In this document: piece by piece, positions 46,510 through 54,471 of the stretch
Layout of the letters: each line of letters starts with the position of its first letter
Numbering within the stretch: position 1 is the first letter of the stretch
Made by a program: the position numbers and the translations under genes
The notes under the pieces: generated by a model
What the model was told of the DNA's origin: nothing
The model's input: only the letters and a program-made list of their open reading frames with translations
Database searches by the model: none
Source of the DNA: Symbiodinium natans
Taxonomy: Eukaryota; Sar; Dinophyceae; Suessiales; Symbiodiniaceae
DNA length: 64,000 nucleotides
NCBI GenBank assembly: GCA_905221605.1
Contig: CAJNDS010001746.1
Coordinates: 623,797 to 687,796, forward strand
Direction: 5' to 3'

Positions 46510-47597
46510 AGTAAGCTTTGTCGGTGGCAGCCCTTCGAGATCGTGGAGACAACTTCTCCTGAAGACGCAGCGTGCATCAGAGCGCGATGCTGCAGCGACT
46601 CTTGCAAAACTAGGATGAAGGGAGGTTTCATCAATCTTAACGAGTGACAGGCGTGAGCCGACTTAGAAAGTGAGCGATGTAAGCTCGTGGACCGCTTCAA
46701 CCATGTGAGGTTCATGTATATTTCAAGCAGGCATGAACACACTGCGATGTGGAACCGCATAGCTCGCGGCACTACATGCCCTTTTGGTGGCGTGCCTTCA
46801 AAATCGTAGAGATATCAACTCCTGAAGACGCAGTATGCATCTGACCGCGATGCTGCAGCGACTTTTGCAAAACTTGCTAGGATGAAGGGAGGTTTAATCA
46901 GTCTCAACGAGTGACAAGTGTGAGCCGGCTTACATGGTGAGCGATGTAAGCTCGTGGGCCATTTCAAACATGCGAGGCTCATGTATATTCAAGCAAGCAT
47001 GAAAACACTGCGAAGTGGCACCACATAGCTCTCGACACTACATGCCCTTTTAGCGGCATGCCTTCAAAATCGTAGAGACATCAACTCCTGAAGACGCAGT
47101 ATGCATCGGACCGCTATGCTGCAGCGACTTTTGCAAAGCTTGCTAGGATGAAGGGAGATTTAATCAGTCTCAACGAGTGACAGGCGTGAACCGACTTGGA
47201 AGGCGAGCGATGTAAGCTCGTGGGCCGTTTCAACCATGTGAGGTTCATGACGATTAGACAGGCATGAGCACACTGCGACATGGAATCACATAGCTCGCGA
47301 CACTACATGCCCTTTTGGTTGCATGCCTTCAAGATCGTAGGAACATCTTCTCTTGAAGACGCAGTATGCATCAGACCGCAATGCCTGCAGCCACTTTTTG
47401 CGAAACTTGCTAGGATGAAGGGAGGTTTAATCAGTATCAACGAGTGACAGGTGTGAGCCGACCTAGATGGTGAGCGATGTAAGCTCGTGGGCCGTTTCAA
47501 CCATGTGAGATTCATCTAGATTTCTGGAATATGAGCACAATTCGAAGTGGAACCACATAGCTCGCGACACTCGCGACACTACATGCCCTTTTAGCAG
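46510..47597 (+). repeat. Third, truncated repeat array (start of copy C)
   Basis: Sequence enters abruptly inside the leading monomer at TGTCGGTGGCAGCCC, the same internal point as 7,787 and 28,199. It then carries about four simple monomers starting near 46,655, 46,919, 47,186 and 47,453 (spacing 264-267 bases). It stops inside a monomer at a poly-C run. No composites and none of the roughly 15 kb body follow. Confidence 0.85.
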
Positions 47598-47615
47598 CCC
47601 CCCCCCCCCCCCCCC
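47598..47615 (+). repeat. Poly-C tract at the end of the third array
   Basis: Eighteen C residues replace the expected GGCATGCC sequence of the monomer and mark the exact end of the repeat array. The length may be unreliable. It could be a breakpoint scar, a slippage product or an assembly seam. Confidence 0.85.
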
Positions 47616-48899
47616 GGTTGACTGGACTTCTCTCTTGAGTAAAAATGCACGATTCTTTTTTGTTCTCTCGCAGTTTTTGTTTGTCATTCCTGCTGTGTTT
47701 TTACGATTTGCGCAGAATTTTTGGGGTTCATGGAATTTGGGCCCATATGGTTCAAACTGTGTTCGTGGCGTTCGTGAGCCGTGAACCACCTGTTTTTGTA
47801 TATGTAGTGGTATAGCTCAAGTCTAGAATCTGATGCTTTTGTGGCTTCACGCCGTGTTGCAGTATATGAGTTTAGGGCTGAGGGCTTGGGCTTGGGGAGA
47901 GTCGAGAAAGCCAAGCAAACACAATCATTGCTCCACCCATACGGCCACGTTTGGGATTTAGAACGTGGGGTTTACGTTTTAAGGTGTAGGGTTTCAGGCT
48001 TAGCAGGCACTAGTTATACATCCTTCTTAATACGAGGAACCCCTATGAATAATGGAGCGGCCCCAAGGCTTTAAGTACACATTTTATTGGGATTTGCGTG
48101 TTCGATGTTGCGGGCATGGCACACATTATTCAATGCGCGTCTTTGCGTTTGCTTTTGTCCTCCTGGATTTTTCGAAGCGTGTCGAGAAAGTGCATGTTTA
48201 TGTTTCAGTGACTTTATGCGCTCGACGACACGCGCGTGCGCGCGCACGTTAATGCATTCGTTTTATGATTTTTTGTGTTCGTGGACCAAAAAGATTTTAT
48301 GCGAGAGGTTTTCAAGATAGTTTTCGGTGTTTTGGGTGCGTTCAATGGCGCAAATGTGTGTTTACATTTTTTGCTTGAGCAGTTTTACTTGTTCAAGCTC
48401 ATGGTCAGGAGCACGCGATCAGGTTGGGTTGTGCTCCTTTTTTTGCGTTTGATGGCCGCGAGTGTACGTTTTGATCAAAAGAAAAGGGTTTGGCAGATTT
48501 GAGGTCGCGAGTGTGCGCTTCGGATTGTTTTTTGCAGTTCTATGCGTTTTATGGCTCGAATGTGCGTTTGCATTTTGTGTTTTGTGGTTGTATGCCTTCG
48601 AGGTCACGAGTGCGCGCTCAATTTTTTTGCGCAGTTTTATGCGGTCCGTGGTGCGAGTGTGGGTTTGTGTTGTTTTTTAGCTGGTTTACGTCGGAAAAAC
48701 TACCGTTACGTAGGTCGCGCACTTTGCCACCTCGGCACTCAAATCATTTCGAGGACTGTAAGCTTGCATGATCATCGAAAGGGCATGTGAGTCTTGAACC
48801 CTATCCGCAGGTGGATTCATGAGGAACCCGCTGATTTCTCTGCCTACTCGAGCAGTCTCAAGGTCTCCATAGCGTTGCCAGTAATTTCCTTGATTGACG
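47616..48899 (+). other. T- and G-rich upstream region of the phospholipase-like gene
   Basis: Base composition changes to strongly T/G-biased on the plus strand. Around 47,868-48,002 there are TTTAGGG-like words. From about 48,085 to 48,700, degenerate blocks containing ATGTGCGTTTGCATTTTGTG-like sequence recur at irregular distances. The last about 170 bases before the gene return to ordinary composition and presumably hold its promoter and 5' leader. No spliced-leader remnant (CCATTTTGGCTCAAG) was found. Confidence 0.45.
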
Positions 48900-51818
48900 A
48901 TGGTCATGATCCGCTTGGCTTTGCTTGCTCTCTTTGCAAAAAGTGCGGAAGGCTCAGGCGGAAACTGCAGCAGTCAAGCTGCTACTCGTACTTGTGTGCC
49001 AGACGAGGGAGGCTTCATTCAAAGGCAGGGGCAGAGTATAACACTTGGCACGAACGGATCTTCAAGGGGCGAGGGTGACAAGTGCAAGAAGGGGAACAAC
49101 AGTCAGTGCGAAGTCGGATCTGTCTGTGGCAGATACAACCAAAACAGCAACAGTTTCATGTGCTGCGCCAACAATGAAGTACATGGAGGTGTCGCTTGGT
49201 GCGCCAATCGTGAGGGCGAACGGTGCAGTGATGGAATCAACGAGAACTGTGCACATGGAGCTATCTGTGGCAGATACAATGATAACACGAACGACTACCA
49301 GTGCTGCGCCAACTACGAAATCCACGGAGGTGTCACTTGGTGTGCCGTCGCTGAGGGTGGAGCGTGCAGTGATGGAGTTAACGAGAATTGCGTGCAAGGC
49401 ACTGTGTGTGGCCAATCTGGAGCATTGGTAACTCGAGGTTACCAATGCTGTTCAAACTGGATTCCGATCAATGGGATTGCTGTCTGTGTCCTCCAGGGCA
49501 GCATTGCTGTGGATGGAAGTGCACTTTTTCGGCAATCGCCGTTTCTGATGACACATGATTCGGCCACAGGCTATGCCGGTGGGGGACTGAATGCACCAAA
49601 CATGATCAGGACGCAAGGTGTCGATTTTGTAGGCCAGCTTGCATGTGGAGCCCGAGCTTTCGATATGCGAACCATGAAGAAAGGAGACACCTTCGAAGAT
49701 GTTAGCTTTCATCACGGTAGCTTCAGTGGTGGCAGGATGACATACGGCTGGATTTCTGACCAAACCGTACGGGAAACTATTCCCCAAATCATCAATTGGT
49801 GTCAGCAGCATCCAAATGAGTTGGTTGTGATTCTCTTGAGCCACTGCTACGAAACACCAAAAGCAACAACCGGGATTGAGACAATGAAACCTGCAACAGA
49901 AATAAGCTGCACTAGCGATGAAATGCTGCAGGTCTTCACAGAACTAGGTGTTCCAGTGGAGTCGGATTGCTCAACGCTTGACTCTATGACATTGGACGAA
50001 GCCAAATCGCATGCAACCATGGACACCGGTGGTCGGCTGCTCCTCATTCCTGGGGAAGGCTATTGCGTAGAGTCAAATTACGATCCAGGAGTCACTGGTC
50101 AGTCTCAACTGGCTGACTATTCTGACAGGACAATGGCGGCGATGCGCGAAGGTAGCAAGCCCTTTCAAGCCCAGGAGTTCCTTCAGCAATCAATGGAGAC
50201 AGACGGTACCTTCGGTAACGTGCCATTGAGTGCTGACCTCAATGCACAAGTCTTGGCATGGATTATCAGCACCAACATGTTTCAAGGAGTGAACTTTTTG
50301 GAGATGAACCTGATTTGTGCCTATGGCAACAGCATTTCACAAACACTGGGAGCCCAAGTGACAATGGCAGACCAGCAACAGTGTGCAGCTGCTTGCTCCG
50401 TGAAGTCTTGCCCTGACGAGGGGGCTTGTGGAGGTGGGACTCCAGAGGGCCACAAATGCAAAAAGGGTGACGACAGCGTTTGCCTACAGGGTGCCTGTGC
50501 AAGGTACAACGACCAGAAGAACGACTACCAGTGCTGCGCCAGCTACGAAATCCACGGAGGTGTCAGTTGGTGTGCCGTCCCTTACGGTGGAGCGTGCAAT
50601 GATGGAGTCAACGAGAACTGTGCAACAGGAGCTGTCTGTGGCAGATACAATGATAACAAGAACGACTACCAGTGCTGCGCCAACTACGAAATCCACGGAG
50701 GTGTCACTTGGTGTGCCGTCGCTGAGGGTGGAGCGTGCAGTGATGGAGTTAACGAGAATTGCGTGCAAGGCACTGTGTGTGGCCAGAAAGGTGGTAATCC
50801 AAAAAATGGCTACGAATGCTGCTCTAACTTCACAGTTATCGATGGCACAGCTGTTTGCATGAAGGCCCAAACTGGAAATGTGCCACCGTACAACCCTGTA
50901 TTCTTTATGCACGGAATCCAAGACTATGGAGCGTCAGGCAACGGCCTTGGGGACAAGATCACGGAGGAACACCCCGGCACAAAGTTCATCACCATCGACC
51001 TGTTCGAGGGAGCAGCGTCTTATTTGACAAAGATGTTAGACCAGCTAGGAGGCGTGAGGGACTTCATCAGGAAGGAAATTGCTTACGATCCAGAAGCATT
51101 CACAAATGGTTTCAACCTCTTGTGTCACAGCCAAGGGGGCCTTTTGTGCCGGGGAGTTATCAACACTTGGGATCCAGCCCAGCATGGCTTAGGATATGTT
51201 GAGCCTAAAGTATTCATCAGTATGGCTGGACCTCAGATGGGTGTCGTCGGCTACGGCACCATCCAGGACAGCTTGCCTCAATGGGTCGTACACAAGATGG
51301 CCAGCGGCGCAATGTACACAAAACAGATGCAGCGCATCTCGTTTGGCGGTTATTGGAAAGACGTAGCAGCATTTAAGAATTATCAAGAAAGCAGTACATA
51401 TTTGGCTCCCATGAACAACGAGGCGCCCATTGAGCGCTGCTACAGGAGAGTCACATGCCATCCAGGCGGATGCTACTATCAAGGACTTCAAGGATGTGTT
51501 TGGCCAAGTGACATGTCATGGGACAGGAATCCCCAGTTCAAGGCCGCATTCAACCGGCTTGAGAAGGCAGTGTTTTTTGGATCTCCAGATGACGGAGCTA
51601 TCGTGCCGTGGCAATCTACTGTGTGGGGATACTACGACGTCGAGTCCCCGGAAGAAGTCGTCTCTTTCAACAAGACAGATGTTGGCAAGCGAGACCTTGT
51701 CCCTCTCAACGAAATGCTGGCCGATGGAAGGGCAGAGCTCCAAGTTGTGAGCGGCATTGCCCACACAGATTGGTTGAAACCGGAGAATGTGGCCCTCTAC
51801 ATCAAGTATTTGAAGTGA
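48900..51818 (+). CDS. Secreted PI-PLC-X-like / PPT2-like thioesterase fusion with Cys-rich repeats
   Basis: 972 residues from ATG 48,900 (a second ATG follows two codons later) to TGA 51,816-51,818, without introns. Residues 1-18 are a signal peptide (IRLALLALFAKSAEG). Residues about 58-200 hold three Cys-rich repeats of about 43 residues with YQCCANYEIHGGVTWC signatures. Residues about 210-475 resemble the PI-PLC X barrel: MTHDSATG (His219), ARAFDMRT and VSFHHGSF (His271/272). Three more Cys-rich repeats cover about 515-655. Residues about 660-972 are a palmitoyl-protein-thioesterase domain closest in motifs to PPT2: FFMHGIQD, LLCHSQGG (Ser744), GSPDDGAIVPWQS (Asp897/898) and GIAHTDW (His955). 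PI-PLC-type domains cleave phosphoinositide head groups and PPT2-type enzymes hydrolyse acyl thioesters; both activities on one secreted or lysosomal chain are inferred, not shown. A chance fusion by misassembly is unlikely because both halves share the same Cys repeats in one frame. Confidence 0.9.
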   Translation: MVMIRLALLALFAKSAEGSGGNCSSQAATRTCVPDEGGFIQRQGQSITLGTNGSSRGEGDKCKKGNNSQCEVGSVCGRYNQNSNSFMCCANNEVHGGVAWCANREGERCSDGINENCAHGAICGRYNDNTNDYQCCANYEIHGGVTWCAVAEGGACSDGVNENCVQGTVCGQSGALVTRGYQCCSNWIPINGIAVCVLQGSIAVDGSALFRQSPFLMTHDSATGYAGGGLNAPNMIRTQGVDFVGQLACGARAFDMRTMKKGDTFEDVSFHHGSFSGGRMTYGWISDQTVRETIPQIINWCQQHPNELVVILLSHCYETPKATTGIETMKPATEISCTSDEMLQVFTELGVPVESDCSTLDSMTLDEAKSHATMDTGGRLLLIPGEGYCVESNYDPGVTGQSQLADYSDRTMAAMREGSKPFQAQEFLQQSMETDGTFGNVPLSADLNAQVLAWIISTNMFQGVNFLEMNLICAYGNSISQTLGAQVTMADQQQCAAACSVKSCPDEGACGGGTPEGHKCKKGDDSVCLQGACARYNDQKNDYQCCASYEIHGGVSWCAVPYGGACNDGVNENCATGAVCGRYNDNKNDYQCCANYEIHGGVTWCAVAEGGACSDGVNENCVQGTVCGQKGGNPKNGYECCSNFTVIDGTAVCMKAQTGNVPPYNPVFFMHGIQDYGASGNGLGDKITEEHPGTKFITIDLFEGAASYLTKMLDQLGGVRDFIRKEIAYDPEAFTNGFNLLCHSQGGLLCRGVINTWDPAQHGLGYVEPKVFISMAGPQMGVVGYGTIQDSLPQWVVHKMASGAMYTKQMQRISFGGYWKDVAAFKNYQESSTYLAPMNNEAPIERCYRRVTCHPGGCYYQGLQGCVWPSDMSWDRNPQFKAAFNRLEKAVFFGSPDDGAIVPWQSTVWGYYDVESPEEVVSFNKTDVGKRDLVPLNEMLADGRAELQVVSGIAHTDWLKPENVALYIKYLK
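49261..49416 (+). repeat. Near-identical internal repeat of the fusion gene, first copy
   Basis: About 155 bases covering one and a half Cys-rich repeats are matched at 50,632-50,787 with about two substitutions, although the repeats next to them differ much more. This points to recent internal duplication or gene conversion between the two Cys-rich regions. Confidence 0.85.
50632..50787 (+). repeat. Near-identical internal repeat of the fusion gene, second copy
   Basis: Partner of 49,261-49,416, in the same reading frame and in the linker between the PI-PLC-like and thioesterase domains. Confidence 0.85.
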
Positions 51819-52482
51819 CAAGCTGATGCTACAAGACCGAACAAGTTCATATCTTCAGAGCCATAAGTTGCTCTGAAAGCATGGCCCCCTCTTACAGTAT
51901 TGGTTCCTACAAAGAAAGTCTGTAGTGACTCCTACTTACTGTTTTCAAAGGCAGCTGTAGACTCACACTTGCAGCTTGCCAGAAAAATGCACTGTCCTCT
52001 AAATTCCGAAGTTTGGTGTCATTGCTTATGGCTTGCAGCATACCTTCCCCAAGTTGCCCCATCGCCCCGCGGATTCCAGGAATCGGAACACATGAGAAAC
52101 TGTTAAATACGGTGAGTTCTGATAAGTTTTCTCCTGTTTCTGTGAAGTGAGAAATCTATGAGGCATATTCATGGAATTAGTTGTCACACTGGTTTATGAG
52201 TCATGTCATGTTTTGCATTTGGTCATTTGGTCTGATCAAAGGCATCAGACCACCTTGCATGTGCTAATTCGCTGTCTCGATGAGGCCCAATCAAGCTTGG
52301 GCAATGTACAGATAGTGCAGGGTTCAGAGCCCCGAGCCAGATGCCTGCTAGCGCGGCCGGCAGTGCATGAGCAAAAGAGAGGCCGTTGGAAAATACCGGA
52401 AACTTCAAGACGGCTGCTTGAGTCAGGGGGTTCGAATGCCAAAAGGCTGTCTAGAGAGCTCGCTTTGTATTCTTTCAAGCTG
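51819..52482 (+). other. 3' flank of the fusion gene
   Basis: No gene is recognised. The region is less GC-rich than the retroelement. It presumably holds the 3' untranslated region of the upstream gene, but no clear polyadenylation signal is seen. A plus-strand frame of 107 codons (52,171-52,494) has no motif. Confidence 0.4.
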
Positions 52483-52875
52483 AAAATTGCGTAGCCTTCT
52501 GCACTTCCAAGCCATGGCGAGGTGTTCGGAGAGATGGGAACCTTCTGGGCCAGGGCCTGGGCCAAGGCCTGGGCCAAGGGCGGCTAAGAGACTAAGAGAG
52601 CTTCGAGTTTGGAGCGTCTTGTGCGGGAGGCTTCTGCAGGCAAGAATCTGCTTTCCCTTCCGACTTTGTGGAGCCTGTGGCGGGCTCCTCTCTCATGCGC
52701 ACTTAGGCGTTCAAGATCATACTTCCAATGATGTGGGATAGCTTGTTGCCACTGAAAGGAGGCATCGCGAACAGCATGCGCATCTTCGACCCGACAATTA
52801 GATTGTTGAGTCACAGATTCAGATTCTCCGTTGAGACCACCCAAAGCAAAAGATCGACTCTTGCCTAGCCTTGGC
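52483..52875 (+). repeat. Fourth fragment of the array leading block
   Basis: Matches 27,789-28,170 and, from about 52,590, also 7,490-7,772. The match breaks exactly after GCCTAGCCTTGGC at 52,875, where the other copies continue with TTGAGTCC. This gives the junction with the retroelement. The rest of the unit would be expected beyond the retroelement, outside the window. Confidence 0.88.
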
Positions 52876-52914
52876 CCGCTGCAAGGGGCCGGTGTGCAGT
52901 AGTGGTAGGCAGCC

Positions 52915-53025
52915 GCTCCCGCGCGGCCAGGGCACGGCCCGCAGCGGGGCCTTGTGGTTGACCACGAAGGTCCGGGCGACCGATCGGTCGCTCCCGCGCG
53001 GTCTGGTCGCGACCCGCAGCGGGGC
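52915..53025. repeat. Two 36-base direct repeats near the 3' end of the retroelement
   Basis: Blocks at 52,915-52,950 and 52,990-53,025 both begin GCTCCCGCGCGG and end CCCGCAGCGGGGC, 75 bases apart. They lie in the terminal, probably untranslated part of the element and may be part of an LTR. Confidence 0.75.
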
Positions 53026-53339
53026 GCAGTGCACAGGCACGAACGCGGGGAGGGACTACCTACCCTAGGCTCTACAACACACTTGAACCGCTGCGGCGGG
53101 GGTTTGGGGAGTTTCCTTAAGGTCTGGGCTTTAAGGCTTCCACGGCTTCTGCTTCGACCTTGGACCGAACCTCTAGGCCTGCTTGCTAAACACTGGCTGC
53201 GGGACAAACGAACGAAGCTGCACGCGACGAACGACGAAAAATCCTTCTGCCCGCAGACCGGCGACCTGGGAAACGGCCCGCCCCAAAAACACCCGCCCTG
53301 AACACAGAAACACCCGAACAGCCCCAACATCCTGAGCAT

Positions 53340-54170
53340 CAGAACGCGCGTGGGGTGATTCTGGTCTGAGCGCGCCGCGTCATGGTTCGCGCGCTTGGTG
53401 TTGTGCGCACCGCGAACGCCTAAGGCTTCAAGAGCAGACGACGCGCTCTGCGGAGCCGCGACTGCCCCCTTGGCGCACGCTTCGCGCACCGCCCCCTCGG
53501 CTTGGGCATCAGTGAAAAACTGCCCATCAATGACCCTACCCGTCCTAACAGTAAGATCATCCACGTAGGCTATCCACTCCTTAGTATACTTAAGGCGCCT
53601 ACCTCTGCCGGGGGCATAGGCCCTATCAACCACAAAGTTGAAATCATCCGGGCCGTTAATCGGGCCAAAGGTGAGGCCGACAGGGAGATATTTCCCTGAT
53701 CTTGCCACAATGGCCAACACCTCGCGAGCACGCTTGGTGTTCCTAATCTGATTAAACCCACTAACCGCATCCACGAAGGTATACCAAACCGAACCTACTG
53801 CGGCGGCGAGCACATCGCTGCCCCGCCGACAATAGTACGTGGAGCGCTTAATTCGGGCATTCACTCGGCGGTAGTCAACCACCAAGCGTCGCTTCCTATG
53901 CCGCTTGTAACTGGGCATTTCCTTGGTCGGAAACGGCGCAGATCCCCAAGCCGAGCTGCCGCGGATCAACTGACCCCGCTTGCATTCCTCTTCAAGCTTG
54001 TCGTCGACCCATTGCGCGGACTCGCCCCTCAGACTGTGAGGCTGGGACGAGACCGGCGGCCCGGTGGGGATGCAGTCATGGGCGAACTTCCTGACCGTGG
54101 TCCTGGTGGTGTCCTCCACCCAGAACCCAGCGGCCTTTCGCCGTATGCCTGACGGCTGCGATATCAGCAT
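53340..54170 (-). CDS. Reverse transcriptase fingers-palm half (RT-N), after integrase
   Basis: The frame is open from 54,170. Residues about 55-100 hold the fingers (KLEEECKRGQLIRGSSAWGS, KRRLVVDYRRVNARI). About 130-142 is motif A (FVDAVSGFNQI, first catalytic Asp). About 160-180 is LTFGPINGPDDFNFVVDRAY, and YVDDL (53,553-53,567; residue about 202) is motif C. After about 45 further residues the frame passes a short hydrophobic stretch (LMLRMLGLFGCFC) and then low-complexity sequence. It stays open into the flanking repeat to 52,584, which is not coding. The thumb, connection and RNase H parts expected next are absent here and are found instead at 58,800-59,800. A protein made from this frame alone would be a catalytic half without thumb. 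The start is not defined; reading probably continues from the overlapping frame upstream. Confidence 0.85.
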
Positions 54171-54471
54171 CGGTCAGCCCGGGTCTGGTTGGTCCAGGCT
54201 CGATCTTCAAACCCGACCGTACGAGGTCTCTATAGGCTTCGGTGCGCCTAGGATCCTCCGCGACCTTCTCATAGACCTCAAGGTCAGCCCGGACGGAATC
54301 CCAGTCCTTGGCGTCCGCCTTGGTCCGCCATATCCACTTCCTTGTCCAGCTCCGCACGCTCTGCTGGCGTGAGGTCCTCGCCCGAGCGCACGTCCGGGAG
54401 GGGAACGACTGGAGAGGGCTGTGGCGCAGCCGTGGCGCTATCTGCACCCGCAGTGGCTGGAAAGCTTTCAA
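54076..54471 (-). CDS. Linker frame between integrase block and RT-N
   Basis: This frame overlaps the end of the integrase block by 188 bases and the start of RT-N by 95 bases, and lies +1 to the former. It carries the helical sequence DWDSVRADLEVYEKVAEDPR and RSGLKIEPGPTRPGLTDADI, which continues naturally into RT-N (FWVEDTTRTTVRKFAHD) after another +1 step. It therefore looks like coding sequence joining integrase and RT-N, split by two frame changes. Confidence 0.55.
   Translation of the reverse strand: MKAFQPLRVQIAPRLRHSPLQSFPSRTCARARTSRQQSVRSWTRKWIWRTKADAKDWDSVRADLEVYEKVAEDPRRTEAYRDLVRSGLKIEPGPTRPGLTDADIAAVRHTAKGRWVLGGGHHQDHGQEVRP

Noticed and set aside
48700..48900. Relict dinoflagellate spliced-leader sequence upstream of the fusion gene
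   Set aside because: No CCATTTTGGCTCAAG-like sequence is present; similar short words at 17,030 and 36,500 lack the conserved end.
49062..50921. Antisense and alternative-frame openings of 100-145 codons within the fusion gene
   Set aside because: They are shadows of the coding frame; the sense frame has clear domain motifs throughout.
52584..52875. Extension of the RT-N open frame across the repeat leading block as coding sequence
   Set aside because: The same sequence occurs at 7,490 and 27,905 without the retroelement, so it is flanking DNA that happens to stay open.
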